Below are positions 48,135-56,687 of a stretch of DNA of 64,000 bases, one piece after another. Origin of the DNA: Desulfovibrionaceae bacterium (lineage in GTDB: Bacteria; Desulfobacterota; Desulfovibrionia; Desulfovibrionales; Desulfovibrionaceae); NCBI GenBank assembly GCA_031082225.1, contig JAVHLG010000005.1:32119-96118 (forward strand), written 5' to 3'. Numbering within the stretch: position 1 is the stretch's first letter; each line of letters begins with the position of its first letter. The notes under the pieces were generated by a model. It was given only the letters and a program-made list of their open reading frames with translations. It was not told where the DNA came from and did not search any database. The position numbers and the translations under genes are program-made.

Positions 48135-51100
48135 ATGCCCACTCCCCCCCTGGACATCCTCACCGCCATCCTGCGCCGGGCGGTCTTCGCCCTGGCCGGA
48201 CCGGACTTGACCACCCTTTTGCCCCTCATGCATCAGGCCGTGGCCTTTCTGGAGCGCGAACCCCATTCGTCACCGGCCGCCGGAGGATACGTCGCCGACA
48301 TGGCCTCCCTGGCGGCGGCCATGCTTGAGGAGTCCCGCTCCCCGGCATTCATCAGATCCGGCCTGGAAATCCTCCTGCGCCTGGGACGGGTCGGGGAGCT
48401 TATGGCCGTGTCCTTTGCCGAAAAGAACGTGTTGTCCGGCGAGCACCTCGGCGCGGTCCTCGGCGGTCTGGCGCCCGAGGCCCGGTTGCTTCTGGCCAAC
48501 GCCATCCTGCGCTATCCCAGAAACCGTCGTCCCGAACTTGCGCGTTTCGCCCAAAACGCCCTGGAAACGGCTATCGACCAGAATCCCGACGACATCCTGG
48601 TGCTCCTGGACACCCTGCGTCAGCGCTCCGACCGGCCTGCTGCGCCCATCCGCGATGCCTGCCTGCACGGCCGTCTCGGGTTGTGGATGGAACGGCTGGT
48701 CAAAATGGACCTTTCCCCGGAGCAGGTGGCCTTCATGTCCCGCATGGCCGCCGCCCTGCGCAGCGGCGAACTCGCCGAGCCTCTTTTGCGCGCAGCCGAC
48801 GGCCCAGGCGACGAGGCCCGAAAGGAGTTGCTCCAGGCCATTATCGAGCAACCCTGCCCACCCCGGCGCGACCTGGCTTCGCATCTGAAGAAGCATATTG
48901 CGGCTGAAGATCCCGGGATGGTTCTGCACGTCCTTATGGCCCAATGCCGCATCGACCCGGCGCATGCGGCCGAAACCGCCGCAGGGATGTATGCCTCGCG
49001 CCCATCCCTGCGTCCGGCCCTGGCCGCTGTCCCGGTCTTTCTGCCGCGCCCCCAGTTCCCCGTCTTCCTCCGCCTTCTGCCCGAACCGTTGCGCCCTGTT
49101 TTTCTTCGGGAGTTCCTCGTCTTCCTGGCGAGGTGCGGGGATGAGCGCCTCGAAGGCATCCTGGCCCGGGCCAGGCAGGACCAGGCCGCCGTATCCGGCC
49201 CCGACTCCCCGCTGCTCGCCCTCCTTGCCCGCGAATATCCGCCTGGGGAACGCCCCCTGCCGCCCAAACCGCGCCAGATATCTCCCGAACCCCTGGAACG
49301 CCCCGAGGCCCTGGGCCTTCTCGGAAAGCTCAAATCCCTGGTGGGGCTGGAGAAGGCCCCCGGCGGGAGGCGCGCCGCACCCTGCCCCCTGGACGCCCTG
49401 GACGGCGGCGGCGAGATCGTCGGGGCGAACCTCAGTGGCATTGCGCGGCCGGGCCTTGTCGTGCACGATGTGGTCTTCTCCAAGACGACCCTGGAGTGCG
49501 TGGATCTGACGCAGTGCGTCCTTAGCCGGGTGATTTTCCGCGACTGCCGCCTGCGCAAGACAGACTTCGCCCTGGCCCGCCTGACCGGGGTCCGTTTCGA
49601 GGCCTGCCGCCTCGAACACTGCCGGTTTTCCGGAATCTTCGCCACAGGGCTTGTCTTTTCCGGCTGTGATCTTTTCGGAACCTGGATCGACGACGCCGAG
49701 GCCCAGGAACTGCGCTTTACGGACTGCGCCGTCACCGAGGGCGACTTTTTCGGTTCCCGCCTGACGGATGTGGAAGCGACGCAGTCGATTTTTACCTGCA
49801 GCAACTTCACGCGGACCGCGTTTTCCCGGGCCCGTTTTCTGGGGGTCGATCTGCTGGACTGCGTCTTTGCCGACGCCTTCCTCCACGGCATCGGGGCCTG
49901 GGGATGCCATCTGCGCGGCACGTCCCTGACCGATTGCGCGATCTTCTCCCTGCAAACCGACGAACCCTTTCTGCTCGACGCCCATGTCCGCTCCGCCCGC
50001 GACGGTCTGCTGCGTCTGGCCGCCACGCATTCGCCCGGTCTGGAATCGGTTGGCCCGGACAGGCGCGAATCGGCCCTGGCCGCCCGACTCGTGGAATCCT
50101 GGTATTTCGACACGGAAACCGCCCAACGCCGGGCCGTGGTCCTGGCCCATAACCGCCGACGCCTGGAATGGGCGTGGGAAAAACTGGGGGAGCCGGCCGC
50201 GGATTTCCTGCGCAGCCTGCCCGGGCTCATGGAGGCCCCCTGCACGTTTGGCGACAAGGGCTTTGTCGCGGCCGTCCCGGCACGGATCGCGGAATACCAT
50301 CCCGGTTTCACGGTGCGGGCGGCCATGCAGAACATCATGGGCGAGGCCTGTCCGCCCTTGGCCCCCGCCCAGAACGCCGTGAACATCCTCGGACTTTTCG
50401 CCATGGGGAGCCTTGGCGGCGTGGCCCAGGGACAGGCGTCGGATCTGGACATCTGGGTCTGCCTGGCCGACGATGCCGTCACACGCCGCCAGATCGACCG
50501 TTTCCGCAGAAAAATGGACGGACTCCGGGCCCTGGCCGCCTCCCGGAACATCGAGGCCCATTTTTTCGTCATGACCGACGCCGATATCCGGGAAAACCGC
50601 CTGGGGCTCGGGGATGAGGAGCAATGCGGCCAGGCCCGGGCCATGCTGCTCAAGGAGGAATTCCTGCGCACGGCCATCTTTCTGGCGGGACGCAAACCAG
50701 CCTGGTGGTTCGTTTCCCCCGGGCTTGGCGATGAGGCCTACGCCCGGACCGTCTCCCGGTTGATGCGCCCGGGCGCTCCAGCCGCCACGGACATCGTGGA
50801 CACGGGCAACGTGCGCCGCGTGGCGGACGAGGCGTTTTTCGGGGCCTCCCTGTGGACCATCGTCAAGTCCTTGGAGAATCCCTTCAAGTCCATCATGAAG
50901 TTCGCCCTGCTGGAAAAATACCTGGAAAAAGACGCCCGAAGAACGCTTTTGTGCGACAGGATCAAGCGTCGGATCTTTGCCGGACGCACCAGCCTGTTCG
51001 ACACGGATCCCTATGTCCTGCTTTTCGACGAGGTGCGGGCCTTTCATGAGGCCCGGGGAAACCGCGAGGCCCTGGCGCTCCTGCGGGTGGCCTTCATCCA

Positions 51101-52073
51101 GAAGACCGGCCTCGACCCCATGGATCCCGGGGCCATGTCGCGGGAGGCCCACCCCGGGCAAAACGGGGGGGAAGGCCTCTTTCGGGCCGGATTCTTCTTC
51201 GATCTGGACAAATGCCGGGCCGCCCGCCAGGCCACGGAACCGCATGGGGCGGAAACCCCCAGGGCCGACGGCGTCGCCGACCTGACGGCAGCCGGAAAAA
51301 AGATCGCCGACTTTTTGTTCGGCACCTACGAGCGGATTCGGGAACGACTCGCCACAGAGGGAAACGCCGTCGGCCCGGAGACGGACGAACACGACATGGC
51401 CGTCTTCAGACGACGCATCCAAAGTCGCTTCGGGACGCGGAAAAACAAGATCGGCCGCATCCCCTTCGTGCGGCCGCCGCGCGGACTCGTCCAGTCCCTG
51501 GAGATTCTCTCTGTCGGCCCGGAGCAGGGATATGCGGCCCGGGGGGAATGCCGTCGTCCGGACGGAGGCAAATCCCTGGAACACATCCGGACCGAACCCT
51601 CCCTGGAACGTCTGGCGGCATGGCTTGTGGCCAACGCCATCCACCACCCGGGGGTCTATCTCAAGGCCGCCTCGGTCAAGGCCCCCCTGTCCCTGCCCGA
51701 TATCCAGGGGCTCTTTGCCGCCCTGAACGCGACCTTCCCCGTGCAGGACACCTTCTCCCCCCCCCTGGCCCAGGGATTGGAGGCCGAACGCATCACCCGG
51801 ACCCTGTTGGCGATCAACCTGCACGTCCCCCGCGAGGAAAAAGACATCGTGGATGTCGGGCTCTTCTATTCCACCAACTGGGGAGAACTGTTCTTCGTGG
51901 AGGGAACCCAGGCCCTGAACCTCCTGGAGCACGCGCCGCATGATTTCGTGCGCTACAACACAGGCCTCGATGTGGACGCCCTGGCCCGCATCGAGACGTT
52001 CATCCCGGCCAAGGCCGCCTGCCCCCGTCTGAACCCCTCGTTTTACGGCGAGTCCCCGGACGGACCGCGATAG
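48135..52073 (+). CDS. very large class I adenylate cyclase with pentapeptide-like repeats
   Basis: A 1312-residue protein. Residues 1-400 are helical, HEAT-like. About 428-600 is a pentapeptide-repeat-like solenoid (repeated A/C-x-L/F-x-x: FRDCRLRKTDFALARL, FTDCAVTEGDFFGSRL). About 640-1312 matches class I (CyaA/enterobacterial) adenylate cyclase. The nucleotidyltransferase motif is MGSLGGVAQGQASDLDIWVC near residue 757, including the metal-binding DLD. It makes cAMP from ATP. Enterobacterial CyaA is about 850 residues, so the N-terminal 600 residues are an addition. It overlaps the convergent membrane-protein gene by 31 bases. Confidence 0.85.
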   Translation: MPTPPLDILTAILRRAVFALAGPDLTTLLPLMHQAVAFLEREPHSSPAAGGYVADMASLAAAMLEESRSPAFIRSGLEILLRLGRVGELMAVSFAEKNVLSGEHLGAVLGGLAPEARLLLANAILRYPRNRRPELARFAQNALETAIDQNPDDILVLLDTLRQRSDRPAAPIRDACLHGRLGLWMERLVKMDLSPEQVAFMSRMAAALRSGELAEPLLRAADGPGDEARKELLQAIIEQPCPPRRDLASHLKKHIAAEDPGMVLHVLMAQCRIDPAHAAETAAGMYASRPSLRPALAAVPVFLPRPQFPVFLRLLPEPLRPVFLREFLVFLARCGDERLEGILARARQDQAAVSGPDSPLLALLAREYPPGERPLPPKPRQISPEPLERPEALGLLGKLKSLVGLEKAPGGRRAAPCPLDALDGGGEIVGANLSGIARPGLVVHDVVFSKTTLECVDLTQCVLSRVIFRDCRLRKTDFALARLTGVRFEACRLEHCRFSGIFATGLVFSGCDLFGTWIDDAEAQELRFTDCAVTEGDFFGSRLTDVEATQSIFTCSNFTRTAFSRARFLGVDLLDCVFADAFLHGIGAWGCHLRGTSLTDCAIFSLQTDEPFLLDAHVRSARDGLLRLAATHSPGLESVGPDRRESALAARLVESWYFDTETAQRRAVVLAHNRRRLEWAWEKLGEPAADFLRSLPGLMEAPCTFGDKGFVAAVPARIAEYHPGFTVRAAMQNIMGEACPPLAPAQNAVNILGLFAMGSLGGVAQGQASDLDIWVCLADDAVTRRQIDRFRRKMDGLRALAASRNIEAHFFVMTDADIRENRLGLGDEEQCGQARAMLLKEEFLRTAIFLAGRKPAWWFVSPGLGDEAYARTVSRLMRPGAPAATDIVDTGNVRRVADEAFFGASLWTIVKSLENPFKSIMKFALLEKYLEKDARRTLLCDRIKRRIFAGRTSLFDTDPYVLLFDEVRAFHEARGNREALALLRVAFIQKTGLDPMDPGAMSREAHPGQNGGEGLFRAGFFFDLDKCRAARQATEPHGAETPRADGVADLTAAGKKIADFLFGTYERIRERLATEGNAVGPETDEHDMAVFRRRIQSRFGTRKNKIGRIPFVRPPRGLVQSLEILSVGPEQGYAARGECRRPDGGKSLEHIRTEPSLERLAAWLVANAIHHPGVYLKAASVKAPLSLPDIQGLFAALNATFPVQDTFSPPLAQGLEAERITRTLLAINLHVPREEKDIVDVGLFYSTNWGELFFVEGTQALNLLEHAPHDFVRYNTGLDVDALARIETFIPAKAACPRLNPSFYGESPDGPR

Positions 52074-52483
52074 AGCCTGGACGCGTCGAATCCCACCCGG
52101 GCGCGGCGGCAAAACCAGTAAAATCCCGGACGCACGACCCCCCGGTTGCCGATGGCGTCGAAGGCCAGATGCCAGGCCATGCCGCACACGACCATGCCCG
52201 GAAGGGCCGCCCCTGCGGCCAGGGCCGCGACCCCGCCGAGGAGGATCCATTCCCAGGCGTGCAACACCAGATACAGCCGGTTCAGGCGGGCCTCGTTGCA
52301 GCTTTGGAAAAAATCCCGCAGGCCGTACCAGCCGCCCCGGAACAGCAGGTAATCGGCCAGGTGGTCCACATCGATCAGCACGCTGGCCGAGGCGGCCACG
52401 GCGATTTCAAGGGGCGACCGGCCTGTGGCGTACAATAACGCCGCCAGGGGGATCGCGGCGGCAACGTGTCGCGACGCCTTCAT
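52043..52483 (-). CDS. membrane-bound metal-dependent hydrolase-like protein (YdjM/PF04307 type)
   Basis: A 146-residue inner-membrane protein with about four short helices. Histidine/aspartate motifs DVDHLAD (residues about 38-44) and GMAWHLAFDAIG fit the LexA-binding/YdjM-like membrane hydrolase family. The function is not known. Its 3' end overlaps the 3' end of the cyclase gene by 31 bases on the opposite strand, and it overlaps the upstream wHTH gene by 4 bases, so those two are translationally coupled. Confidence 0.65.
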   Translation of the reverse strand: MKASRHVAAAIPLAALLYATGRSPLEIAVAASASVLIDVDHLADYLLFRGGWYGLRDFFQSCNEARLNRLYLVLHAWEWILLGGVAALAAGAALPGMVVCGMAWHLAFDAIGNRGVVRPGFYWFCRRARVGFDASRLYRGPSGDSP

Positions 52484-52734
52484 GACGCTCCCTTGCCTAG
52501 GGCCGCCTCCCGGCCCCTGGCGGTCAGGCGGCCACTGTACAGCGAAATGTCGTATTCGTAGAACCCGCGCGCCGCCAGGGATCGGAAGACGGCCAGGGCC
52601 CGGCGCTGGGGAAGCCCCAGGGCCACCGCCGCCTCGCCGGGCATGCGCCGGTCGGGAAAGGACTGGTCGTCCTGCGCGGCCAGGGCCGCAAGCACCCGCC
52701 GTTCGTCTTCGGTCATGTCACCAGGCATCGTCAT
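52480..52734 (-). CDS. small winged-helix-like protein
   Basis: An 84-residue protein. Its helical N-terminal part TEDERRVLAALAAQD, the GEAAVALGLPQRRALAVFRSL helix-turn-helix and the wing-like YDISLYSGRLTARG suggest a winged-helix DNA-binding or adaptor domain. GGGGAG lies about 5 bases before ATG 52734. It overlaps the start of the membrane-protein gene (ATGA), so the two form a mini-operon. I do not recognise the specific family. Confidence 0.6.
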   Translation of the reverse strand: MTMPGDMTEDERRVLAALAAQDDQSFPDRRMPGEAAVALGLPQRRALAVFRSLAARGFYEYDISLYSGRLTARGREAALGKGAS

Positions 52735-52902
52735 GAGCACTCCCCGGGCCGTCATGGCCATCCCGTCCGGCCCGACCGCCGGAGGGCACGGGTCGCTGGA
52801 GCCGCCTGCCTGTCGGTATTGCGATGTCCCGGCCCTTGGCCTGCCGCTGGGACGCGGCCCACACGGCGGCCAAAGCCGTTTTCCTGTCCAGGCGCGTCTG
52901 GC

Positions 52903-53913
52903 CTAGCCGCCGATGGCCGACATCATGCCGTGGATGGTCTGGCCCGAACCGTTTTGCCGCTGTAAAAGCTGGTAGCCCAGGGGTTTTTTGCGCAGGGCCA
53001 GACGCATGACCCGGCCCACGGCCTCGGGTCCGAGTTTGGGATGGCGCAGCATGGGACGCAGGCGGTACTGCTTGTCGGAAAAAAGGCAGGTGCGCAGATG
53101 CCCGTCCGGGGTGATGCGCAGGCGGTTGCAGGAATGGCAGAAGTGGTCGCTTAGGGCCGAGATGACCCCGAAACGTCCCAGGCTGCCGTCCACCCGGTAC
53201 ATGCGGGCTGGGCCGGAATCGCCGGGGGTGCGCTCAACGGGCATAAGCCCGGCCATCTCCCCGGCCTGGGTCAGAATGTCCTGTGCGGACCAGTAGTATT
53301 CCGGGCTCCACAGCGTTTTATCGCCCATGGGCATGAACTCGATGAACCGGAAGTCCACGGGGTTTTGGCGGATGAAATCCAGGAAACCGGAAAGCTCGTG
53401 GTCGTTTATGCCGCGCAGGGCCACGGCGTTGATCTTGAGCCGTATTCCCGCCTCCATGACCTCGTCCATGCCCCGGCGCACCGCGACGAAGAAATCCGAT
53501 CCGGTGATCCGGGCAAAGGTGGCCGGATCGAGGCTGTCCAGGGACACGTTGACGGCCGATACCCCCAGGTCGCGAAGCGTCCTGGCCTTGCCGGGCAGGA
53601 AGGTTCCATTGGTGGTCAGGCGCAGATCGACCCCGGGATGCCGTTTCAGGATGGATTCGACCAGAAAAAGAAAATTGCGCCGCAAAAACGGTTCGCCGCC
53701 GGTCAGGCGTATCTTGCCGATCCCGAGTTCCCGGGCCAGGTCCACCATGGTCAGGAGTTCCTCGTAGCGCAGGATGTCGTCATGGGGGATGTGGGGCACC
53801 TGTTCCCTGGGCCGACAGTACAGGCAGCGCAGGTTGCAGTGATCGGTGATCGACAGGCGTAGATAGCTGACCGTGCGTCCCATGTCGTCGGTCAGGGGGG
53901 GGGAAGCGTTCAC
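52903..53913 (-). CDS. moaA: GTP 3',8-cyclase MoaA
   Basis: A 336-residue radical SAM enzyme starting molybdenum cofactor synthesis. The N-terminal cluster motif CNLRCLYC (Cys26, Cys30, Cys33) binds SAM. The C-terminal CHSCNRLRITPDGHLRTC holds the second [4Fe-4S] cluster that binds GTP, and the GG C-terminus is present (SAIGG). The GTG start at 53913 overlaps the mobA stop (GTGA). It is the last gene of fdhE-fdhD-mobA-moaA, tying molybdopterin supply to formate dehydrogenase maturation. Confidence 0.95.
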   Translation of the reverse strand: MNASPPLTDDMGRTVSYLRLSITDHCNLRCLYCRPREQVPHIPHDDILRYEELLTMVDLARELGIGKIRLTGGEPFLRRNFLFLVESILKRHPGVDLRLTTNGTFLPGKARTLRDLGVSAVNVSLDSLDPATFARITGSDFFVAVRRGMDEVMEAGIRLKINAVALRGINDHELSGFLDFIRQNPVDFRFIEFMPMGDKTLWSPEYYWSAQDILTQAGEMAGLMPVERTPGDSGPARMYRVDGSLGRFGVISALSDHFCHSCNRLRITPDGHLRTCLFSDKQYRLRPMLRHPKLGPEAVGRVMRLALRKKPLGYQLLQRQNGSGQTIHGMMSAIGG

Positions 53914-54548
53914 GAAGCCTGCTCCATTTCCCGGGCCAGATCCAGGTCGCGGGGGAAATTGATGTTGAAAAAGGGTTTTGCGGCATCGGGATCGGCGGGG
54001 TCGTAGTCCAGATGATGCCGGATCGCCGCAGGGAACGCGGCGGACAGCCGGTACATGCCGCCATCCATGGCCCGCTGCAGGACGGGAGCGCCAGCCGGTT
54101 CGTACACGGCCACCAGGGACTCCACATACCCCGTGTCCGTGCGGCGGTAGGTGGTCATGAGGGCCGTGGCCGGTCGCCTGAGCCTGGCGGCCAAAAGCGC
54201 CGTCAGGGTGTCCCGGCGCAGAAACGGCAGATCGCAGGAGACGGCCAGGATGGGACGGCCGAAGGCCATAAGGGCCGTGAGGATGCCCCCGGCCGGGCCC
54301 GTGCCGCTGACCGCGTCGGGCAGCCATGGCGCGTGGATGCCCAGGGGGACGGGATCGCGCCCGGAGACCACCACCTCCCCGGTCACACCGGCCACAAGCT
54401 CCACCGTGGCGGCCAAAAGGCTTTTTCCGCCCACCACCTCCACGACCTTGTCCCGGCCGAGCCGGGTGCTTTTCCCCCCGGCCAGCACCACCCCCAAAAC
54501 CCGGTCCACAGCGGTCGATATCTCCGGAAATGGCGGCACTTGGGTCAC
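53910..54548 (-). CDS. mobA: molybdenum cofactor guanylyltransferase MobA
   Basis: A 212-residue nucleotidyltransferase attaching GMP to molybdopterin. LAGGKSTRLGRDK is the GTP-binding motif, and VVSGRDP, GPAGGILTAL and VSCDLPFL complete the family pattern. The GTG start (54548) overlaps the fdhD stop (GTGA), and its end overlaps moaA. Bis-MGD formed by MobA is required by formate dehydrogenase, in line with the operon. Confidence 0.93.
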   Translation of the reverse strand: MTQVPPFPEISTAVDRVLGVVLAGGKSTRLGRDKVVEVVGGKSLLAATVELVAGVTGEVVVSGRDPVPLGIHAPWLPDAVSGTGPAGGILTALMAFGRPILAVSCDLPFLRRDTLTALLAARLRRPATALMTTYRRTDTGYVESLVAVYEPAGAPVLQRAMDGGMYRLSAAFPAAIRHHLDYDPADPDAAKPFFNINFPRDLDLAREMEQAS

Positions 54549-55285
54549 GGGGCGAACCTCCCGGCGGCATCGCAAAAAATCGTGACCCGGTTTTCCGCCT
54601 CCCGGGCGAATCCGGCCAGGGACATGCCCGCCTCCCCGGCCAGCCGCACCGCCTCGGTGGTCACGGCGGAACGGCTGATCACCGACCGGAATCCGGCCCG
54701 CAAGGCCTTGTCGCACATGCTGGCCGTGACCCTGGCGGACAAAAACAGAATCAGCCCCGCCAGGGAGCATCCCGCCACATGGGCCTGGCCGCACAGGCGG
54801 TCCAGACAGTTGTGGCGGCCGATGTCCTCGCTCTGAAAGGGAAATCCGTCCGTGGCCGGGTCATAGGCGGCGGCCCGGTGAAAGCACCCCGTGCCGTCCC
54901 ACAGCCCCGGGGCGGCGATGAAGCGACGCATAAGGGACACCACCTGGTCTGGCCCCACGGCGGAGGGGCACGCCTGGGCCACGGCAGGGGGCGCGGAAAC
55001 GGGAACAAAGACGAACCGCCTCCCGTCCGGGGAGACATCCCCTTCTGCGGCCGAGGGCGTCCGGCCCGGCGGACACATCTCCAGCCAGGCATGTCCGAGG
55101 GCCAGGATATCCAGGTCCAGGGGGGCGGCATACAGGCGTCTGGACGGTCCCGGACCGCACGAGACCTCAATGCAGACCTCGACGGCGATGTCGTCGCAGG
55201 TTGGCGCGAGCGTCCCGTCCCGGTAACGTCGGCACGGCACGCTGGTCACGACCCCGGAGACGGACGTTCCGGATCCGTTCGTCAT
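54545..55285 (-). CDS. fdhD: formate dehydrogenase accessory sulfurtransferase FdhD
   Basis: A 246-residue FdhD-family protein that transfers sulfur to bis-MGD of formate dehydrogenase. The core is recognisable: TGCFHRAAAYDP, EDIGRHNCLDRLCG and SARVTASMCDKALRAG. The paired cysteines of the E. coli CxxC sulfur-carrying loop are not found; that region reads AVAQACPSAVGPD with one cysteine. Either the single Cys suffices or chemistry differs. ATG 55285 is preferred; a TTG at 55291 is possible. It is nearly adjacent to fdhE. Confidence 0.87.
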   Translation of the reverse strand: MTNGSGTSVSGVVTSVPCRRYRDGTLAPTCDDIAVEVCIEVSCGPGPSRRLYAAPLDLDILALGHAWLEMCPPGRTPSAAEGDVSPDGRRFVFVPVSAPPAVAQACPSAVGPDQVVSLMRRFIAAPGLWDGTGCFHRAAAYDPATDGFPFQSEDIGRHNCLDRLCGQAHVAGCSLAGLILFLSARVTASMCDKALRAGFRSVISRSAVTTEAVRLAGEAGMSLAGFAREAENRVTIFCDAAGRFAP

Positions 55286-55287
55286 GC

Positions 55288-56184
55288 TCAAAACCCCCAG
55301 GCGGAAAGCACCGGGCGGGTGAAGCCCATTTTTTGCACGGCCATGTCCAGGGCCAGGGATTCCAGATCGTCCAAAAGGGGATACGACGGCCGGTCGAAGG
55401 CCCGGAAATCCGTGGTCTTGATGTAGCGCTTGCAGGTGGCGCAGGTCTCGACGCGGTAGCCGGGTTCGTCCTCGGTGGTGAAATAGTCAAGTTTTTTGGC
55501 GTCGTCCTCGCCGCAAAACGGACACATGAGACGCCTGGCCCGGTATTCCACATGACAGAAGGAACAGGTCAGATGCCTGGCCCCTTCCTTGCCCAAAAGC
55601 CGTCCATGCAGCGGCGGGCTGCCGCACACGGGACAGTGGCCATGCGTCCAGGACCGATCCTTCGGGAACCGTCGGTAGATCGTCGCCCCGATGACCTCAA
55701 GCCCCGGGGCCAGGGCGGCCTGAACCAGAAAAGCCGGAAGCCGGGGGGCGTCCGGGCTCAGGATCTCAAGGGCCTGGAAAAACATGTCGTCTCCGGCGAT
55801 GTGGGCGTTCATGGCGGCCCGGGGATCAAATCCGCCGTCGGCCTGGGCGGCGTCAACCCGGAGCACGGCCGTGGCCAGGGGGGTGTCGGAGCGCCTGATC
55901 CAGTCCGACAGGGACGTGAAAAGCTCCATGGCCAGGGCGCGGTCCGGATCAAAGCGCTCCCTGGGGAAAAGACATGCCCCGCGCAGGGCTTTTTCCATGT
56001 CCAGGGGCATGTCCGCCAGGCCGCTCCCGCTGTCGGCTTCCAGGATGCGCGCCTTGGCCGCCATCTGCATCGTAAGCGTGGCGGACACCAGGGCCAGGAG
56101 CGGTTCCGGAAATACGTTTTTCTTCCCCAGTACAGCGGATTTTTTGGCTATCAGCGTGCGTTCCCTTTCCAGATCGGGGTCCAT
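55288..56184 (-). CDS. fdhE: formate dehydrogenase accessory protein FdhE
   Basis: A 298-residue maturation factor for formate dehydrogenases. The N-terminal part is helical; the C-terminal part has four CxxC knuckles (CPVCG, CSFCH, CPFCG, CATCK) forming two rubredoxin-like sites. AAGGAG lies 6 bases before ATG 56184. It is the first gene of the operon, immediately followed by fdhD. No formate dehydrogenase structural gene lies in the window. Confidence 0.93.
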   Translation of the reverse strand: MDPDLERERTLIAKKSAVLGKKNVFPEPLLALVSATLTMQMAAKARILEADSGSGLADMPLDMEKALRGACLFPRERFDPDRALAMELFTSLSDWIRRSDTPLATAVLRVDAAQADGGFDPRAAMNAHIAGDDMFFQALEILSPDAPRLPAFLVQAALAPGLEVIGATIYRRFPKDRSWTHGHCPVCGSPPLHGRLLGKEGARHLTCSFCHVEYRARRLMCPFCGEDDAKKLDYFTTEDEPGYRVETCATCKRYIKTTDFRAFDRPSYPLLDDLESLALDMAVQKMGFTRPVLSAWGF

Positions 56185-56687
56185 GGAAACTCCTTGGTGT
56201 GTTTTCTCAAGCATATGTCAAATACGAAAAAAATCAATGCGTGATATGCGCTCTTTCCCATCGTCTTTTTACGGGAACAGCCCCTTGACGCCAGGAGAGC
56301 CGAACCCCCTGCCGTCCCGGCGAACTGCCCGGGGATTTTGAAAAATCGAAATCCCCAAGGAACCGACATTACGGCAAAACATCAAAATGAAATCACGCCG
56401 CAGTATTGAAAATGTGCAGAAAGTCTTCCGAATATGCAGATCCTGCAGATATGCATACAGGCGTCTTTTCCGTCGTTGCACATGTGCAACGACGCGTTGG
56501 GCCAGAGATAATTCTTGACTTGGCCAGGAAATTGGCAAATAGATACCACACGCTTGCTCCACAAGCAGCCAGCCATCGTGACGTATATATCAACAGCCAA
56601 TGTTCCAAAAAGCAGCAGGCAGGAAAAGCACGTAACCGGCAAGGCACATTGATTTGTCGGCGTGAATAGAACTTTCCAGCGATCTGC
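56185..56687. other. AT-richer spacer without a recognisable gene
   Basis: 503 bases between fdhE (minus) and the SGNH gene (plus). The base composition is lower in GC than the flanks. It contains the 24-bp palindrome at 56471-56494 and near-repeats TGCAGAT at 56435-56450. Frames on both strands look random. The fdhE promoter must lie at the left end; TTGATT-N16-TATGCT on the minus strand near 56214-56241 is a weak candidate. Confidence 0.5.
56471..56494. repeat. perfect 24-bp palindrome
   Basis: The 12-base half CGTCGTTGCACA (56471-56482) is exactly complementary to the next 12 bases (56483-56494), giving a palindrome with no spacer. It lies 190-215 bases before the SGNH gene. It could be an operator for a dimeric regulator. 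Confidence 0.85.

Noticed and set aside
48270..52250. Long minus-strand frame antisense to the adenylate cyclase
   Set aside because: No motifs and Gln/Gly/Arg-rich; the plus strand carries the class I cyclase signature.
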